Below, piece after piece: positions 15,721 through 24,739 of a stretch of DNA of 39,950 bases. Within the stretch, counting starts at the first letter, position 1; every line of letters begins with the position of its first letter. The DNA is taken from the NCBI GenBank assembly GCA_023954855.1, contig JAGSGY010000052.1, forward strand, positions 1 to 39,950, in the 5' to 3' direction. Made by a program: the position numbers and the translations under genes. The notes beneath the pieces are model-generated. The model worked only from the letters and a program-made list of their open reading frames with translations, was not told the DNA's origin and did not search any database. Source of the stretch: Pseudomonadota bacterium. Lineage in GTDB: Bacteria > Myxococcota_A > UBA796 > GCA-2862545.

Positions 15721-18387
15721 ATGCGCAATACCTTGTCTCTGGCTCTGATTGCCGTCCTCGGCGGATGCACAAACGGGCTCGGAAATGGCCTGCAAGTCCG
15801 CGGAAAGCTCGCGAGTGAGTTCGTCGACCTGACTGCGGCACGCTCCGCCGACTCGGGCACCGTAGACACGCTCGTGGCGGTGCCTCACACCCGCGGCGTG
15901 CCCTATTTGGAGGGCTCGCACAGCGTTCCGGCCGATGCCGACGCGAACTTCGAGATCACTGTCGAGGACAGCTACGACCACCTGTTCATGTTCGTCGACT
16001 CCACCACCGAGGACCCGACGGTGCTCGGCTTTCTCGCGATGCCCGCTGGCGGCGGGTCCGTCGTGAACATGACCACGAGTGATGCCGTCTCTGACGTGAA
16101 CACTGGCGAACTCAACCCGGAGGATGGCGAGGCTGTGGCGGAAGCGGGGCTGGCCAGCACCTTCGGGCTGACCGACGACCAATTCGCGCTGCTCGCACGC
16201 GGCGATGACGCCTACAAGAACATCTCGAACGCCTGGCTGAACCGCGACCCCGACACCGGTGTGCGCAGTCGCGCCGACGTGAACTTCTGGTTTGAGGGCA
16301 GCTTCGCGAACTCGGATGTACCGGGATCCGCGCTGTTTCGCGGCGGGTCGTTGGCCCTCGACACGAACGACCCCAGTCTGGTGGACCGCATCGACGATGC
16401 CTGTGACGGCGCACTCGCGGTCGAGCTGGTTCCCCCGGCCCCGGTGGTGCTCGACGGGGTGACCTACGGGCCCACGACGCCGATCACGAACGCCGCGAGC
16501 ACCGCCTGTTCCGATGGCCCAATGAGCTTTCAGGTCTGGGACGATGGGGGTGTGTCTGCGGCGCTTCCCGGCTTCACCGAGCCCCTCCCGAGCGGCTGGT
16601 GGATCTGGAATGTCGATGGCGTGGAGATGGGCTTCTTCCAGCTCGACCACACCCTGCCGGTCGGGGCCAATGACCAGCCTCAAGTGCCTGTTCCCACGCT
16701 GGAGGTCACCGAGACCAACGGCGGCGTCGACGTCCAGGTGCAGTGGTGGGTTCACGACGGGGCTGAATTCGTGCGGTTCACCGACCTCGACCTGCTTCAA
16801 CGCATCCTCGCGAACGTCGGTGTGAGCGTGAGCGGCGACTTCGCCGAGGGCGAGTGGGAAGGCGGCTGGGAGGATGACCGGGCCCTGACGGGCGTCTTCT
16901 TCGATGGCTGGACCCTGGATGGCTCGGGGCAGGGGACTGGCGACATCGTCGGTGAGATCTCGCTCGGATACCAGCTGGCGGGCACCCAGGTGGTGTTCTC
17001 GTGGCGCGGAAACGCCCAGTGTGGCAACAACGTGCTCGAGCCCGAGGAGGTGTGTGACAGCGACAACGACGTCTCCGCGACCTGCGCGGACTTTGGACTC
17101 TTCGAGCCCGGCTTTGTGAGCTGCTCCAACTGTGAGCTCGACCCCTCCACCTGCGCTCGTGGACCCAGTGCGACACGCGTCTCCGGAAGCCAGCTGGCAT
17201 TCTCGATTGGAGACGAGATTGTCGCCAACACCATCGCGTTCGAGGTCACCACCGACACCTTCGACTTCGAAGGTGTGGACCTGTGGGCGAGCTTGTCGCG
17301 CGATGCGAGCATTCAGGGTCTACTTCCGCTCGCGCCGGGCGAGGACGGCGTGTTCCATGTGGGCCGGCTCGGCTTTGAAGAGACGGCGTTCGTCGCTTTC
17401 CAGGTGCAGTCGCCCGGGGTGAGCACCGGCAGCGAGCGACTGGTGCTCTCAGATGGGCCACCCGATGCGCTGAACCCGCCGACTGTGCTCTGGGAGGGAG
17501 ACACCGAGACCTGGACTGTGCGAACGGCACAAGACGCGTCCAGCAGCCACATCTCGAGCACCTCCCTTCGCGATGACGGGGCGCCACTCGGCGCGCTTCA
17601 GAGGGTCGTGGTCGGCGGCCAGACCGCGGACCTCGGGCTGACCAAGCGCATCGACCTCCACGCGGCGACCTCGGCGGCCTGGGTGTCGCGCAACGTCTCG
17701 CTGGAGTCTGTCTCTCTGCTTGCATGGGAAGCCGGCACGCTCACGCCGGCTCGCCTCTGCCTCGACGAGGCCTGCACTGCGGAGTCGAATCCGGTGCTGG
17801 ATGCACTCGTGGCGTACGCACCGGACTCGACGGCCATCGACTGGGAAGCGACGCTGACCTACCGGGTCGCGGACACGCTCGCGTCCCAGGTGACCTCTTC
17901 GGCGGTGGTGTACGAGAGCGCGACCGGCTTGCAAGGCCCCTCGAACGGCGTGCCCGGCGCCACGATGACTCCGGCATCGAATGCACTTCAGCTGTCGATC
18001 GACGACACCAACCCGGCCCCTTCGGTCGCAGACCCGACCTACTGGGTGCTGCTCAGCATCGACAACCCGAGTGCGCATGACATCGTGGTCGATGATGTGG
18101 GCTTCGCGCTTCCGGAGCACGTCACGGTCATCGACCAGGTCTACTGGGGAGACGAGAGCGCGCTCGGCATCAACCTCGACCCGACCTTCATCGACCTTGC
18201 CGATGGCAGCCAGTCTCTCGTACATCGCGGTAGATGGCCGGTGGCGGCGAACAGCACGTCGACCTTCCAGGCCAAGATTCAGATCGACGGAACCCCGGGT
18301 GCCTACTCGATCTCGCCGTGGGTTGGCATTGGCGAGACCAAGGTGACCGTCGACACGCCCTTGGTGGTGACCCTCAGCGGTTCGTAG
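15721..18387 (+). CDS. large surface lipoprotein with Myxococcus-type disulfide repeat
   Basis: 888 aa with GGAGG before the ATG. The lipobox VLGGC places Cys16 as the lipidated residue. The first 430 residues are acidic and beta-rich, with no recognised domain. Residues 434-478 form one Cys repeat (CGNNVLEPEEVCDS ... CSNCELDPSTC) matching the Myxo disulfide repeat, which is usually CGNGxxEpGExCDDGN...C. The remaining 400 residues contain several Ig/jelly-roll-like stretches (TWTVRTAQDASSS, STFQAKIQIDGTPGAYSIS). Probably exposed on the cell surface. The predicted promoter is at 15652-15679. Its stop is immediately followed by the M20 remnant, which has no promoter or ribosome site of its own. 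Confidence 0.8.
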   Translation: MRNTLSLALIAVLGGCTNGLGNGLQVRGKLASEFVDLTAARSADSGTVDTLVAVPHTRGVPYLEGSHSVPADADANFEITVEDSYDHLFMFVDSTTEDPTVLGFLAMPAGGGSVVNMTTSDAVSDVNTGELNPEDGEAVAEAGLASTFGLTDDQFALLARGDDAYKNISNAWLNRDPDTGVRSRADVNFWFEGSFANSDVPGSALFRGGSLALDTNDPSLVDRIDDACDGALAVELVPPAPVVLDGVTYGPTTPITNAASTACSDGPMSFQVWDDGGVSAALPGFTEPLPSGWWIWNVDGVEMGFFQLDHTLPVGANDQPQVPVPTLEVTETNGGVDVQVQWWVHDGAEFVRFTDLDLLQRILANVGVSVSGDFAEGEWEGGWEDDRALTGVFFDGWTLDGSGQGTGDIVGEISLGYQLAGTQVVFSWRGNAQCGNNVLEPEEVCDSDNDVSATCADFGLFEPGFVSCSNCELDPSTCARGPSATRVSGSQLAFSIGDEIVANTIAFEVTTDTFDFEGVDLWASLSRDASIQGLLPLAPGEDGVFHVGRLGFEETAFVAFQVQSPGVSTGSERLVLSDGPPDALNPPTVLWEGDTETWTVRTAQDASSSHISSTSLRDDGAPLGALQRVVVGGQTADLGLTKRIDLHAATSAAWVSRNVSLESVSLLAWEAGTLTPARLCLDEACTAESNPVLDALVAYAPDSTAIDWEATLTYRVADTLASQVTSSAVVYESATGLQGPSNGVPGATMTPASNALQLSIDDTNPAPSVADPTYWVLLSIDNPSAHDIVVDDVGFALPEHVTVIDQVYWGDESALGINLDPTFIDLADGSQSLVHRGRWPVAANSTSTFQAKIQIDGTPGAYSISPWVGIGETKVTVDTPLVVTLSGS

Positions 18388-19010
18388 GGCGCGCTCGACC
18401 TACGGGTCAGATGCTCGACACGCTCGCTCCCGAGGTGGGCCTGCCGATGGGGCCCGTGTTGGCGAACCGCGGCCTGCTCGCGCCAGTGGTGCTGTCGGTG
18501 ATGGAAGGAAAGTCGAAGACCAACGCGACCATCCGAACGACCACGGCGGTGACGATGCTCGAGGGCAGCGTGCAGGCCAATGTGCTTCCACAGCGGGCCC
18601 GCGCGGTGGTCAACTTCCGCATCGCACCCGGTGACACCCTGGACACGGTGGTTGAGCACGTTCGCTCGGTGGTGGGACCCGATCTCGAGGTGCGCTTGCT
18701 CGAGGGGGGCATTGGAAGCAATCCGTCACCCGTGTCGCCGACTTCAGGCGTCGGTTGGTCGGCGGTGCAGACGGCCACGCGCCAGACCTACCCCAGCGCG
18801 GTGGTCTCGCCGTATCTGACGATTGGGGCGACCGACGCACGGCACTACACGGGCCTCGCAGAGAACGTCTACCGCTTCAGTCCGTACCATGTGGTGAGCA
18901 GCGATCTCGACCGCATCCACGGTGTCGATGAGCGAATCTCGGTGCAGAACCTCGGCCGTTCGGTGGCCTTCTTTGAGCGCTTTATTCGCGCGGCGAATGG
19001 TGGCGAGTAG
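18388..19010 (+). pseudogene. 5'-truncated M20-family metallopeptidase remnant
   Basis: An open frame with a possible ATG at 18411 (199 aa) but no ribosome binding site. It matches only the C-terminal 40% or so of M20 carboxypeptidase/aminoacylase proteins of the CPS1/PM20D1 type: the dimerisation part with TIRTTTAVTMLEGSVQANVLPQRARAVVNFRI, then SPYLTIGATDARHYTGLAENVYRF and the final metal-ligand motif IHGVDERIS (His170). The N-terminal catalytic half, with the first metal ligands HxD and the Glu base, is absent. It begins just where the upstream lipoprotein gene ends, so a deletion or insertion junction probably lies near 18387. It cannot hydrolyse peptides as it stands. Confidence 0.75.
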
Positions 19011-19069
19011 CCGCCGCGGCACGCTCGGCACTGCGGTGACATGGCCGGGGCCAGAGGGTATGTGTCCGC

Positions 19070-20962
19070 ATGGGTAAGACCACCAGCAAGGCCCCCGTCG
19101 AGTCACTGCGCGACGCCATCCGCGGGGCATCGAATCAGGCGGCCCTCGCGGCGTCGGCCTATGCGGTCCTCGAGGTGGTCTACTACGTGGGGGATTCGGC
19201 GTCGTTCACCAGCGGGCTTCCTTGGTCCGCCTGTATCGGCGGTGCGCTCTTGCTGGCCTGCGCGCTGTATGCACTTCAGTGGGTGCTCTTGGGCCCACTC
19301 GCGATGATCGCCAGACTGGCGCCGCAAGCCACCCGGCTGCTTCCGCTGGCGCCGGCCTTGGTCATCGGGGCGGTGGCGCTGATGGTCGGCGAGCGCATGC
19401 TCGACCCGCTGGATCCGGACGCGCTGGTGACGGCGCCGCTGGTCTGGCGACTTGGCGTGGTTGTGGTGGTTGCGGCCTCGTACGCACGCCTCGACCAGGC
19501 ACAGGCGAGTCCGAACTGGCGGCCCACAGGGTTGCTGGTGGGGGCTGGACTAGCTTGGATGGTGGTGCGTGTTGCGGTCGGACTTCCGGGATTGTCCGAC
19601 GTACCGTCGACATCAGGTCCCACCTCGCGGCCGAACGTCATCTTCTTGGCCGCGGACGGCATCGAGGCGCGCAATCTCACGCCCTACGGCAGCCCTGTAG
19701 ACACGACGCCGAATCTCGCGCGCCTCGCTGAGCGCTCGGTGGTGTACGAGAACGCATTCGTCAACGCGGGCAAGACGACGGGCTCCACGACCTCGATGCT
19801 CAATGGCCTGCATCCGCTGCAGACCAAGGTCATCTTCCCGCCCCAGCTGCTCACTGGGTCCGCCGGATACCGGCATCTTCCCGGTATTCTCGGCGACCTT
19901 GGCTATGCCGGCATGCAGCACTCCGTCCGCTTCTACGCGGATGCCGAAGACCTCAACATGGTCGGGGGCTTCGACCGCGCAAACGGGCGTGCGATTCGGC
20001 GCTTGCCACCCGCGCCGCTTCGCCAGGTCTTTTGGGTGCTCAACGATGAGCTGTACGTCGTGCGTCGGCTCACTGCCGATCTGTCCGACCGCTGGCTCAC
20101 CTTCGGTACCGGCACCATTCGCGTGGACGCGCTTCGCGACGTGAGCGGGGAGTCCGAGCTCGACTCCAAGGAAGACCGCGCTGTGCTGGGTGAGGCCCTC
20201 GCGTTCGTGGACGCGCACGAGGAGCCGGTCTTCTTGCATCTGCACCTGATGGGCACCCACTGCTGTGAGTTCAAGCCGCAGCGGGACCGCGTCTCCGAGG
20301 CTGAGGCTGGGCTGTTCGCGGGGCCCCATGAGGAGGCCGGGCAGCGGGCGCGCTACCTGTCCACCATCGCCGAGTTCGACGACAACCTGGGGTACTTCCT
20401 GGATGGGCTGCGAGAGCTTGGCGAGCTGGACAACAGCCTGATCGTCATCAGCTCCGACCACTCCTCGGGCTGGGCCACGGACGTCCGCATGCCCCTGATT
20501 GTGCACCATCCGGGGGGGCGCACCGTCGGGCGCGTCTCCGAGAGTGTCGAGCTGCTGGCCCTGCCGGCGACGGTGCTGCACGCGCTCGAGGTCGACGCAC
20601 CGGAGTGGATGGCTTCGCCCCGTCTTCGCCGTCCTGGCGAGCCTGCAGCCGAACATCCCGCGCCCCTCATCAGTGTGCATGGCATCGACATGAGCGAGAC
20701 CCGCGGCCTGACGCGCGATGCCGATGGCAGTCAGCGCGGACGTCGCTTGGTGGACCCCGGTCCCCCAGAGTTCGGTGTGGCGGCGCTCACCGTCATTGCC
20801 TGTGATGCCTCGGCCCGATGGCAGGTGGAGGCACAGGAGTGGGTGCACGAGCGCGTCCTCGACCACACCGCACCCTGCGCAGACGGGCCGATCGACGCGG
20901 GTGTCCTTCAAGGCGTTCTCGACCGTGCGCGCACCGAGTGGGGTGTGGACCTCGTGCGCTAG
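19070..20962 (+). CDS. membrane-anchored sulfatase / phosphoglycerol-transferase-like enzyme
   Basis: 630 aa. Residues 25-180 hold four to five membrane helices. Residues 189-530 form an alkaline-phosphatase-superfamily domain: metal-binding NVIFLAADG (D196), then GKTTGSTTSMLNG (235-247) where sulfatases carry the Cys/Ser formylglycine in CxPxR and LtaS-type enzymes carry a Thr. Here Thr236, Thr237 or Ser239 is the likely nucleophile. The second metal site is ISSDHSSG with D463-H464. The topology (N-terminal helices, large extracytoplasmic domain) is that of LtaS/OpgB/EptA proteins. It could transfer phosphoglycerol or phosphoethanolamine, or hydrolyse a sulfate or phosphate ester. It faces the glycosylation operon (shared CTAG stop), suggesting envelope-glycan modification. 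Confidence 0.8.
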   Translation: MGKTTSKAPVESLRDAIRGASNQAALAASAYAVLEVVYYVGDSASFTSGLPWSACIGGALLLACALYALQWVLLGPLAMIARLAPQATRLLPLAPALVIGAVALMVGERMLDPLDPDALVTAPLVWRLGVVVVVAASYARLDQAQASPNWRPTGLLVGAGLAWMVVRVAVGLPGLSDVPSTSGPTSRPNVIFLAADGIEARNLTPYGSPVDTTPNLARLAERSVVYENAFVNAGKTTGSTTSMLNGLHPLQTKVIFPPQLLTGSAGYRHLPGILGDLGYAGMQHSVRFYADAEDLNMVGGFDRANGRAIRRLPPAPLRQVFWVLNDELYVVRRLTADLSDRWLTFGTGTIRVDALRDVSGESELDSKEDRAVLGEALAFVDAHEEPVFLHLHLMGTHCCEFKPQRDRVSEAEAGLFAGPHEEAGQRARYLSTIAEFDDNLGYFLDGLRELGELDNSLIVISSDHSSGWATDVRMPLIVHHPGGRTVGRVSESVELLALPATVLHALEVDAPEWMASPRLRRPGEPAAEHPAPLISVHGIDMSETRGLTRDADGSQRGRRLVDPGPPEFGVAALTVIACDASARWQVEAQEWVHERVLDHTAPCADGPIDAGVLQGVLDRARTEWGVDLVR

Positions 20963-21888
20963 CTTCGAGGCTCACGCGGCTGGCGGATGACGTAGATCGG
21001 CCGGGCTTTGAGTTCTTCGTACATCTGCGCGAGGTACACCGCGACGACGCCCAGCGAGAGCAGGTGCAGGCCTCCGAGCCCGACCACCGCCAAGATCACG
21101 GTACTGAAGCCGGTCACCGCGACGCCGCTCCACCAGTTCCAGAAGGTCTGAACTGCGAGCAGCCCGTCGAAGACCAGGGTGACGAAGCCGAGCCACGCCA
21201 CCATTCGAAGCGGCGTGGCGCTGAAGCTCACGACGTTGCGCATCGCGTAGCGTGCGAGACCGAGGGGGCTCCAGCTCGTGTTGCCTGCCGCCCGGTCGCG
21301 AACGGTGAACGGGACCTTAGCCACGCGGAACCCGACCCAGGCGACGAGGCCCCGAAAGAAGCGAGCGTGCTCGGGCAGGCTGGTGATGACGTCCACGACC
21401 TGCCGATCGAGGAGCTTGAAGTCGCTCGATCCTGCCAGTTCGCGTCCGGTGTGCTCGCCCATCAGGCTGTAGAAGACGCCGGCTGCAGCGCGGTAGGGCA
21501 AGGACTCCTGGCCTCGGTCGGCCTTGACCGCCTCGACCACGTCAAAGCCGTCTTCCCACTGCTCGACCATGCGCGGAATGAGGTCCGGCGGGTGCTGAAG
21601 GTCGGCGTCGAGCACGAGTACGGCCTCTCCCGCCGCCACGTGCAACCCGGCGGCGAGAGCGCCTTCTTTCCCGAAGTTCCGGCTTAGGTGGACCGGAACG
21701 ACACGCGCATCGCGGCCCGCTGCCGCATCCAACAGGCGGGCCGTGTCGTCCATAGAGCCATCGTTGACGCAGATGAGCTCGTAGGACACCTCGAGGGCGT
21801 CGAGCTCCTTCCCGACGACCTCGATGACCCGGTCGACCATAGCGGCCTCGTCGTACATCGGGAGCACGACGCTGATGCGGGTACTCAT
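20959..21888 (-). CDS. GtrB/DPM1-like polyprenyl-phosphate glycosyltransferase (GT2)
   Basis: 309 aa from the ATG at 21888, whose ATGA overlaps the stop of the GtrA gene. It has the GT2 fold: ISVVLPMYDEA (5-15), VNDGSMDDT (41-49) and the metal/nucleotide-sugar motif DADLQHPP (94-101), then HLSRNFGKEGAL, characteristic of dolichol/undecaprenyl-phosphate sugar transferases. Two membrane helices at about 225-250 and 260-285 are typical of GtrB/ArnC. It should attach a hexose from a nucleotide sugar to undecaprenyl phosphate on the cytoplasmic face. It is the third gene of the GT87-GtrA-GT2 operon. Its stop shares CTAG with the convergent sulfatase-like gene. Confidence 0.9.
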   Translation of the reverse strand: MSTRISVVLPMYDEAAMVDRVIEVVGKELDALEVSYELICVNDGSMDDTARLLDAAAGRDARVVPVHLSRNFGKEGALAAGLHVAAGEAVLVLDADLQHPPDLIPRMVEQWEDGFDVVEAVKADRGQESLPYRAAAGVFYSLMGEHTGRELAGSSDFKLLDRQVVDVITSLPEHARFFRGLVAWVGFRVAKVPFTVRDRAAGNTSWSPLGLARYAMRNVVSFSATPLRMVAWLGFVTLVFDGLLAVQTFWNWWSGVAVTGFSTVILAVVGLGGLHLLSLGVVAVYLAQMYEELKARPIYVIRQPREPRS

Positions 21889-22277
21889 TCGGGCCTCCGG
21901 CGAAAAAGCCATCGGGTGAGGGCAAATGTGGTCAGCACCATGGCGACCTCGGTGAGCACCTTTGCTAGCACGAGCGACGGCACGAGGTTGGCGAGCACGG
22001 TCACCACCACCGGCGAGAGGCCGAGATTGGCGAGGGTGAGGGCGGCATAGCCCGCACCTTGAGTACCGGCTCCGGAGGCGTGCTCGGTCTCACCCGCGAA
22101 GGTCCACTGCCGATGCAAGAAGAAGCCGAGGACGGCGCCCGTCGCTCGGGAGATGAGCTGGGCCACGGGGATCGGCACGTCGATGGTGACAAGGCCCATG
22201 AACACGGCGAGATCGACGGCGAAGAGCCCGGCTCCAACGGCCACGTACCGGGAGAGCTGGCGGACGGTCCGCTTCAT
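21885..22277 (-). CDS. GtrA-family membrane protein (lipid-linked sugar flippase)
   Basis: 130 aa. The start ATG overlaps the upstream GT87 stop (ATGA), and its own stop overlaps the GT2 start. The GtrA profile is clear: QLSRYVAVGAGLFAVDLAVF at the first helix, then a second helix with ISRATGAVLGFFLHRQWTF (the conserved F-x-x-x-x-x-W-x-F signature), two further helices, and a short basic tail (RWLFRRRPE). Four membrane segments in total. Known GtrA proteins help move polyprenyl-phosphate-linked sugar across the inner membrane. The gene order puts it between the enzyme that should load the lipid carrier and the one that should use it. Confidence 0.9.
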   Translation of the reverse strand: MKRTVRQLSRYVAVGAGLFAVDLAVFMGLVTIDVPIPVAQLISRATGAVLGFFLHRQWTFAGETEHASGAGTQGAGYAALTLANLGLSPVVVTVLANLVPSLVLAKVLTEVAMVLTTFALTRWLFRRRPE

Positions 22278-23461
22278 GGGACCTGGTGTTGTGCGCGATG
22301 GTGGGCTTCCGCGGCCTCGAGCAACAGCCATGCGGCGGTGCAGGGGCCGACGACCGAGAAGGGGACGGTGCCGTTGATGTCGGTGATGCCCATGAAGGGA
22401 AGGGTGAACGGCGCCTTCTCCCAGCACCATGCGAAGGCGATCAACACGCCGACGAGGTTCCAGCGGCCGGGGCGCCAGCGGGCTTGCGCGCTCCACCACA
22501 CCGTGGCGGGCAGGAACAACACCAACGCGTCGTAGAAGGAGGCATAGGGGTTCGCAGCGATGAGCCACAGCACGGCGACCCCGAGCTTGTGGGCGTGGTC
22601 GGTCGAGTGGCGCCAGACCGTCGCCGCCGCGCCAAACATCGCGAGTTGAGAGAGCGCCCAAATCGCAGTGGTGACAGAACCCTCGCCAAGCGCTGCCTTG
22701 AGGAACGCGCCGAGCGTGATCTGCTTGTACGGCTCGTAGTCGGCGAGGATGGCGTCGTTCGCGAGCGAGATCTCGAAGAAGTCGGTCCAGACCTGCGCTC
22801 CGAGGGGCAGGGCGGAGAGGCAGGCCCCTGCCGCCACACCGGCCATCACGGCGGCGCCACGCCATTCACGTGTCCACAGGGCGTACACGCCGAAGAAGAT
22901 GCCCCAGTTCGGCTTGACCACGAACAGTCCGAGCACCGCGCAAGCGAGCAAGACCCGGCCTCGGGTCCAGAGTGTTGCGGCTACCACGAGACCCAGGGTG
23001 AGCCATCCGGCGCTCTGGCCGAGCATCAGGTTCGAGATGGCGGGGCCTGACGCGAACAGGGCGAGCGCCCACTCCACTCGGTATCCACGGACCGGCGCAA
23101 GCTTGGTCATCAGCACCATCGCGCCGATCAGCGTCGCGACGCCGGCGGTGGCCATCGCGACGTAGGCGCCCGTCTTCGGCAGCAGGGCGAGTGGTGCGAC
23201 CGCGTAGAGCGCGAACGGGGGGTAGCGCCAGTACAGATCGGGGTCGAGGGCGTGTTCGCCGACGGCGTACAGGTGTTCCCAGTCCCCGCGGACGAAGTGC
23301 TCGGCGACCAGGACGAGGTGCGCCCAGTCCCCATGAATCGGGCCCGTGCTCGGCAAGAAGATGAGCCAGAGAATGGGAAACAGGGCGTTGATGGCGAGGA
23401 ACACGAAGGTCGCGAGACGCAGAGGCCCTAGGCCCTCCTGCTCCGAATCCCCCGTTGGCAT
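22274..23461 (-). CDS. GT87 (DUF2029) polyprenol-phosphate-sugar-dependent glycosyltransferase
   Basis: 395 aa with GGGAGGCGCG just before the ATG. About ten membrane helices. The first periplasmic loop carries an acidic GPIHGDWAHLV motif, followed by DPDLYWRYPPFALY, the W-x-YPP signature of GT87/GT-C enzymes. Other typical blocks are VVKPNWGIFFG and the late NPYASFYDALVLFLP. GT-C enzymes use polyprenyl-phosphate-linked sugars on the outer face of the membrane. As first gene of the operon with GtrA and GT2 (both joined by ATGA overlaps) it would be the acceptor-specific transferase. The acceptor (lipopolysaccharide, surface protein or lipid) is unknown. Confidence 0.85.
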   Translation of the reverse strand: MPTGDSEQEGLGPLRLATFVFLAINALFPILWLIFLPSTGPIHGDWAHLVLVAEHFVRGDWEHLYAVGEHALDPDLYWRYPPFALYAVAPLALLPKTGAYVAMATAGVATLIGAMVLMTKLAPVRGYRVEWALALFASGPAISNLMLGQSAGWLTLGLVVAATLWTRGRVLLACAVLGLFVVKPNWGIFFGVYALWTREWRGAAVMAGVAAGACLSALPLGAQVWTDFFEISLANDAILADYEPYKQITLGAFLKAALGEGSVTTAIWALSQLAMFGAAATVWRHSTDHAHKLGVAVLWLIAANPYASFYDALVLFLPATVWWSAQARWRPGRWNLVGVLIAFAWCWEKAPFTLPFMGITDINGTVPFSVVGPCTAAWLLLEAAEAHHRAQHQVP

Positions 23462-23585
23462 CGCGCCTCCCAGGGCACCACCCTAGTCGCGGCGGCCGGG
23501 CATGGAAACCGGGCCCATCTGCGGCTGGTGTTCGAAGAGCGGCTGCGGGATAGGCTGCGCGACCCTTCCCGTCCTGGAGTCCGCA

Positions 23586-24404
23586 ATGTCCCTGCAGCAC
23601 CACATCGCGCTCGGTCCCGAGCACCTCGCCGGAAACGAAGGCCTCGGGCGGGTGGTCTTCCTTCCAGGCTCCAAGGGGCGTGCGGAGGCGATTGCTTCCC
23701 ATTTCGACGACGTGTCGCATGTCGGCAACTCGCGAGCGCTCGACTCGTGGCGGGGCACATTGACGCGAGATGGGCGAACCATCGACGTGCTGAGCATTTC
23801 GTCGGGCATGGGCACGCCGAGCACCGAAATTGTCGTGCACGAGCTCATCGAAGCGGGCGCCCGCCGCATCGTGCGTGTCGGTTCGTGTGGCGCGCTCGAT
23901 CCGCAGATCTCAGCGGGCCAGGTGGCCATTCTCACCGGTGCGGTCCGCGATGAACTCGCGACCCGCCACCTCGCGCCGGTCGAGTTCCCTGCCGTGGCCC
24001 ATCCCGATGCGGTGGCGGCGATGGTCGCGGGTGCACATGCCGCAGGACTCGCGGAACAGGTCTTTGTCGGCGTCGGGCACACCAAGGCCTCGCTGTATGC
24101 CCGCGAGTTTCACAACGGGCCGCTCGCCGATGAGCATGTGGCCTATGCCAAGGTCTTGCGCGCGTGCGGAGCCATCGTCTCTGACATGGAAGCGGCGATG
24201 CTGTTCATCCAGGCGAGTGTGCGTTCTGCGGGGAAGGCCCGACCGCTGTCCGAGTCCTCGGCCACCCAGATCCAGACGGCCTGCGTACTCGGCGTCTATG
24301 GCAACGACGACAGCCAGATGAAGCTGGACGCGGAACTGTGCCGACTCGCCGATGAGCGGGCCATCCAGACTGCGATCGCCGGCGCGATGGCCTGGGTGGG
24401 GTAG
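23586..24404 (+). CDS. nucleoside phosphorylase (uridine phosphorylase-like)
   Basis: 272 aa; GGAG lies 7 nt before the ATG at 23586. Family landmarks: a phosphate-binding FLPGSKGRAEAIA, SSGMGTPSTEIVVHELIEAGA, VRVGSCGAL, and SDMEAAMLF with the nucleoside-binding Glu of the MEA/ME motif. The length is close to that of uridine/purine phosphorylases (240-260 aa). It should cleave a nucleoside with phosphate to base plus ribose-1-phosphate. GVYGNDDSQMK near the C-terminus is uridine-phosphorylase-like, but the base specificity is not certain. It is divergent from the GT87 operon across about 124 nt. Cytoplasmic, single gene. Confidence 0.85.
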   Translation: MSLQHHIALGPEHLAGNEGLGRVVFLPGSKGRAEAIASHFDDVSHVGNSRALDSWRGTLTRDGRTIDVLSISSGMGTPSTEIVVHELIEAGARRIVRVGSCGALDPQISAGQVAILTGAVRDELATRHLAPVEFPAVAHPDAVAAMVAGAHAAGLAEQVFVGVGHTKASLYAREFHNGPLADEHVAYAKVLRACGAIVSDMEAAMLFIQASVRSAGKARPLSESSATQIQTACVLGVYGNDDSQMKLDAELCRLADERAIQTAIAGAMAWVG

Positions 24405-24502
24405 ACCGCCGAAGTGCCTGGTCACCGTCCGGATGAGCGCTCTGTCGGGTGGCCGACATTCTCTGCCGACTGGGCGCGGTATGACGAATTGGCACAGGGG
24501 GC

Positions 24503-24688
24503 ATGATGAGTGATGAAGTGGATGCGAGTGCGGACGAAGACGCCTCGGACTCCGACACCGTGAAGACGCTGTTTTGGGCCGAAGAGCAGGACCGGCTGTG
24601 GGGCGACGCGGCCGAGTCGGGTACGGCAGACTCCTCTCCGCAGCGTGAGTACGCGCCTGCCGCCTACGACCCGGCGCTCGACGGATAG
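24503..24688 (+). CDS. small acidic hypothetical protein
   Basis: 61 aa, preceded by AGGGGGC just before two adjacent ATGs (24503, 24506). About a third of its residues are Asp or Glu (DEVDASADEDASDSD at the N-terminus), followed by TLFWAEEQDRLWGDAAE. No signal peptide or membrane segment. No family recognised. Codon use is like its neighbours, so it is probably a real short gene. It lies 51 nt upstream of the methyltransferase and may be co-transcribed with it. The acidic sequence could mimic nucleic acid or bind a basic partner, which is speculation. Confidence 0.5.
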   Translation: MMSDEVDASADEDASDSDTVKTLFWAEEQDRLWGDAAESGTADSSPQREYAPAAYDPALDG

Positions 24689-24739
24689 AGCGCTCGACTG
24701 TGTTGCGCCTCTGGCGGGAGTTGGGGCTATGGCTTGTGC

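Noticed and set aside
19613-20911. Long minus-strand open frame inside the sulfatase-like gene (similarly 12311-13429, 15673-16800, 29921-30997)
   Set aside because: GC-rich antisense shadows with no domain content; the plus-strand genes have motifs and starts.
24489-24504. TTGGCAC followed by GC, resembling a sigma-54 promoter
   Set aside because: The second box does not match TTGCA at the required spacing, and the element overlaps the ribosome site of the next gene.
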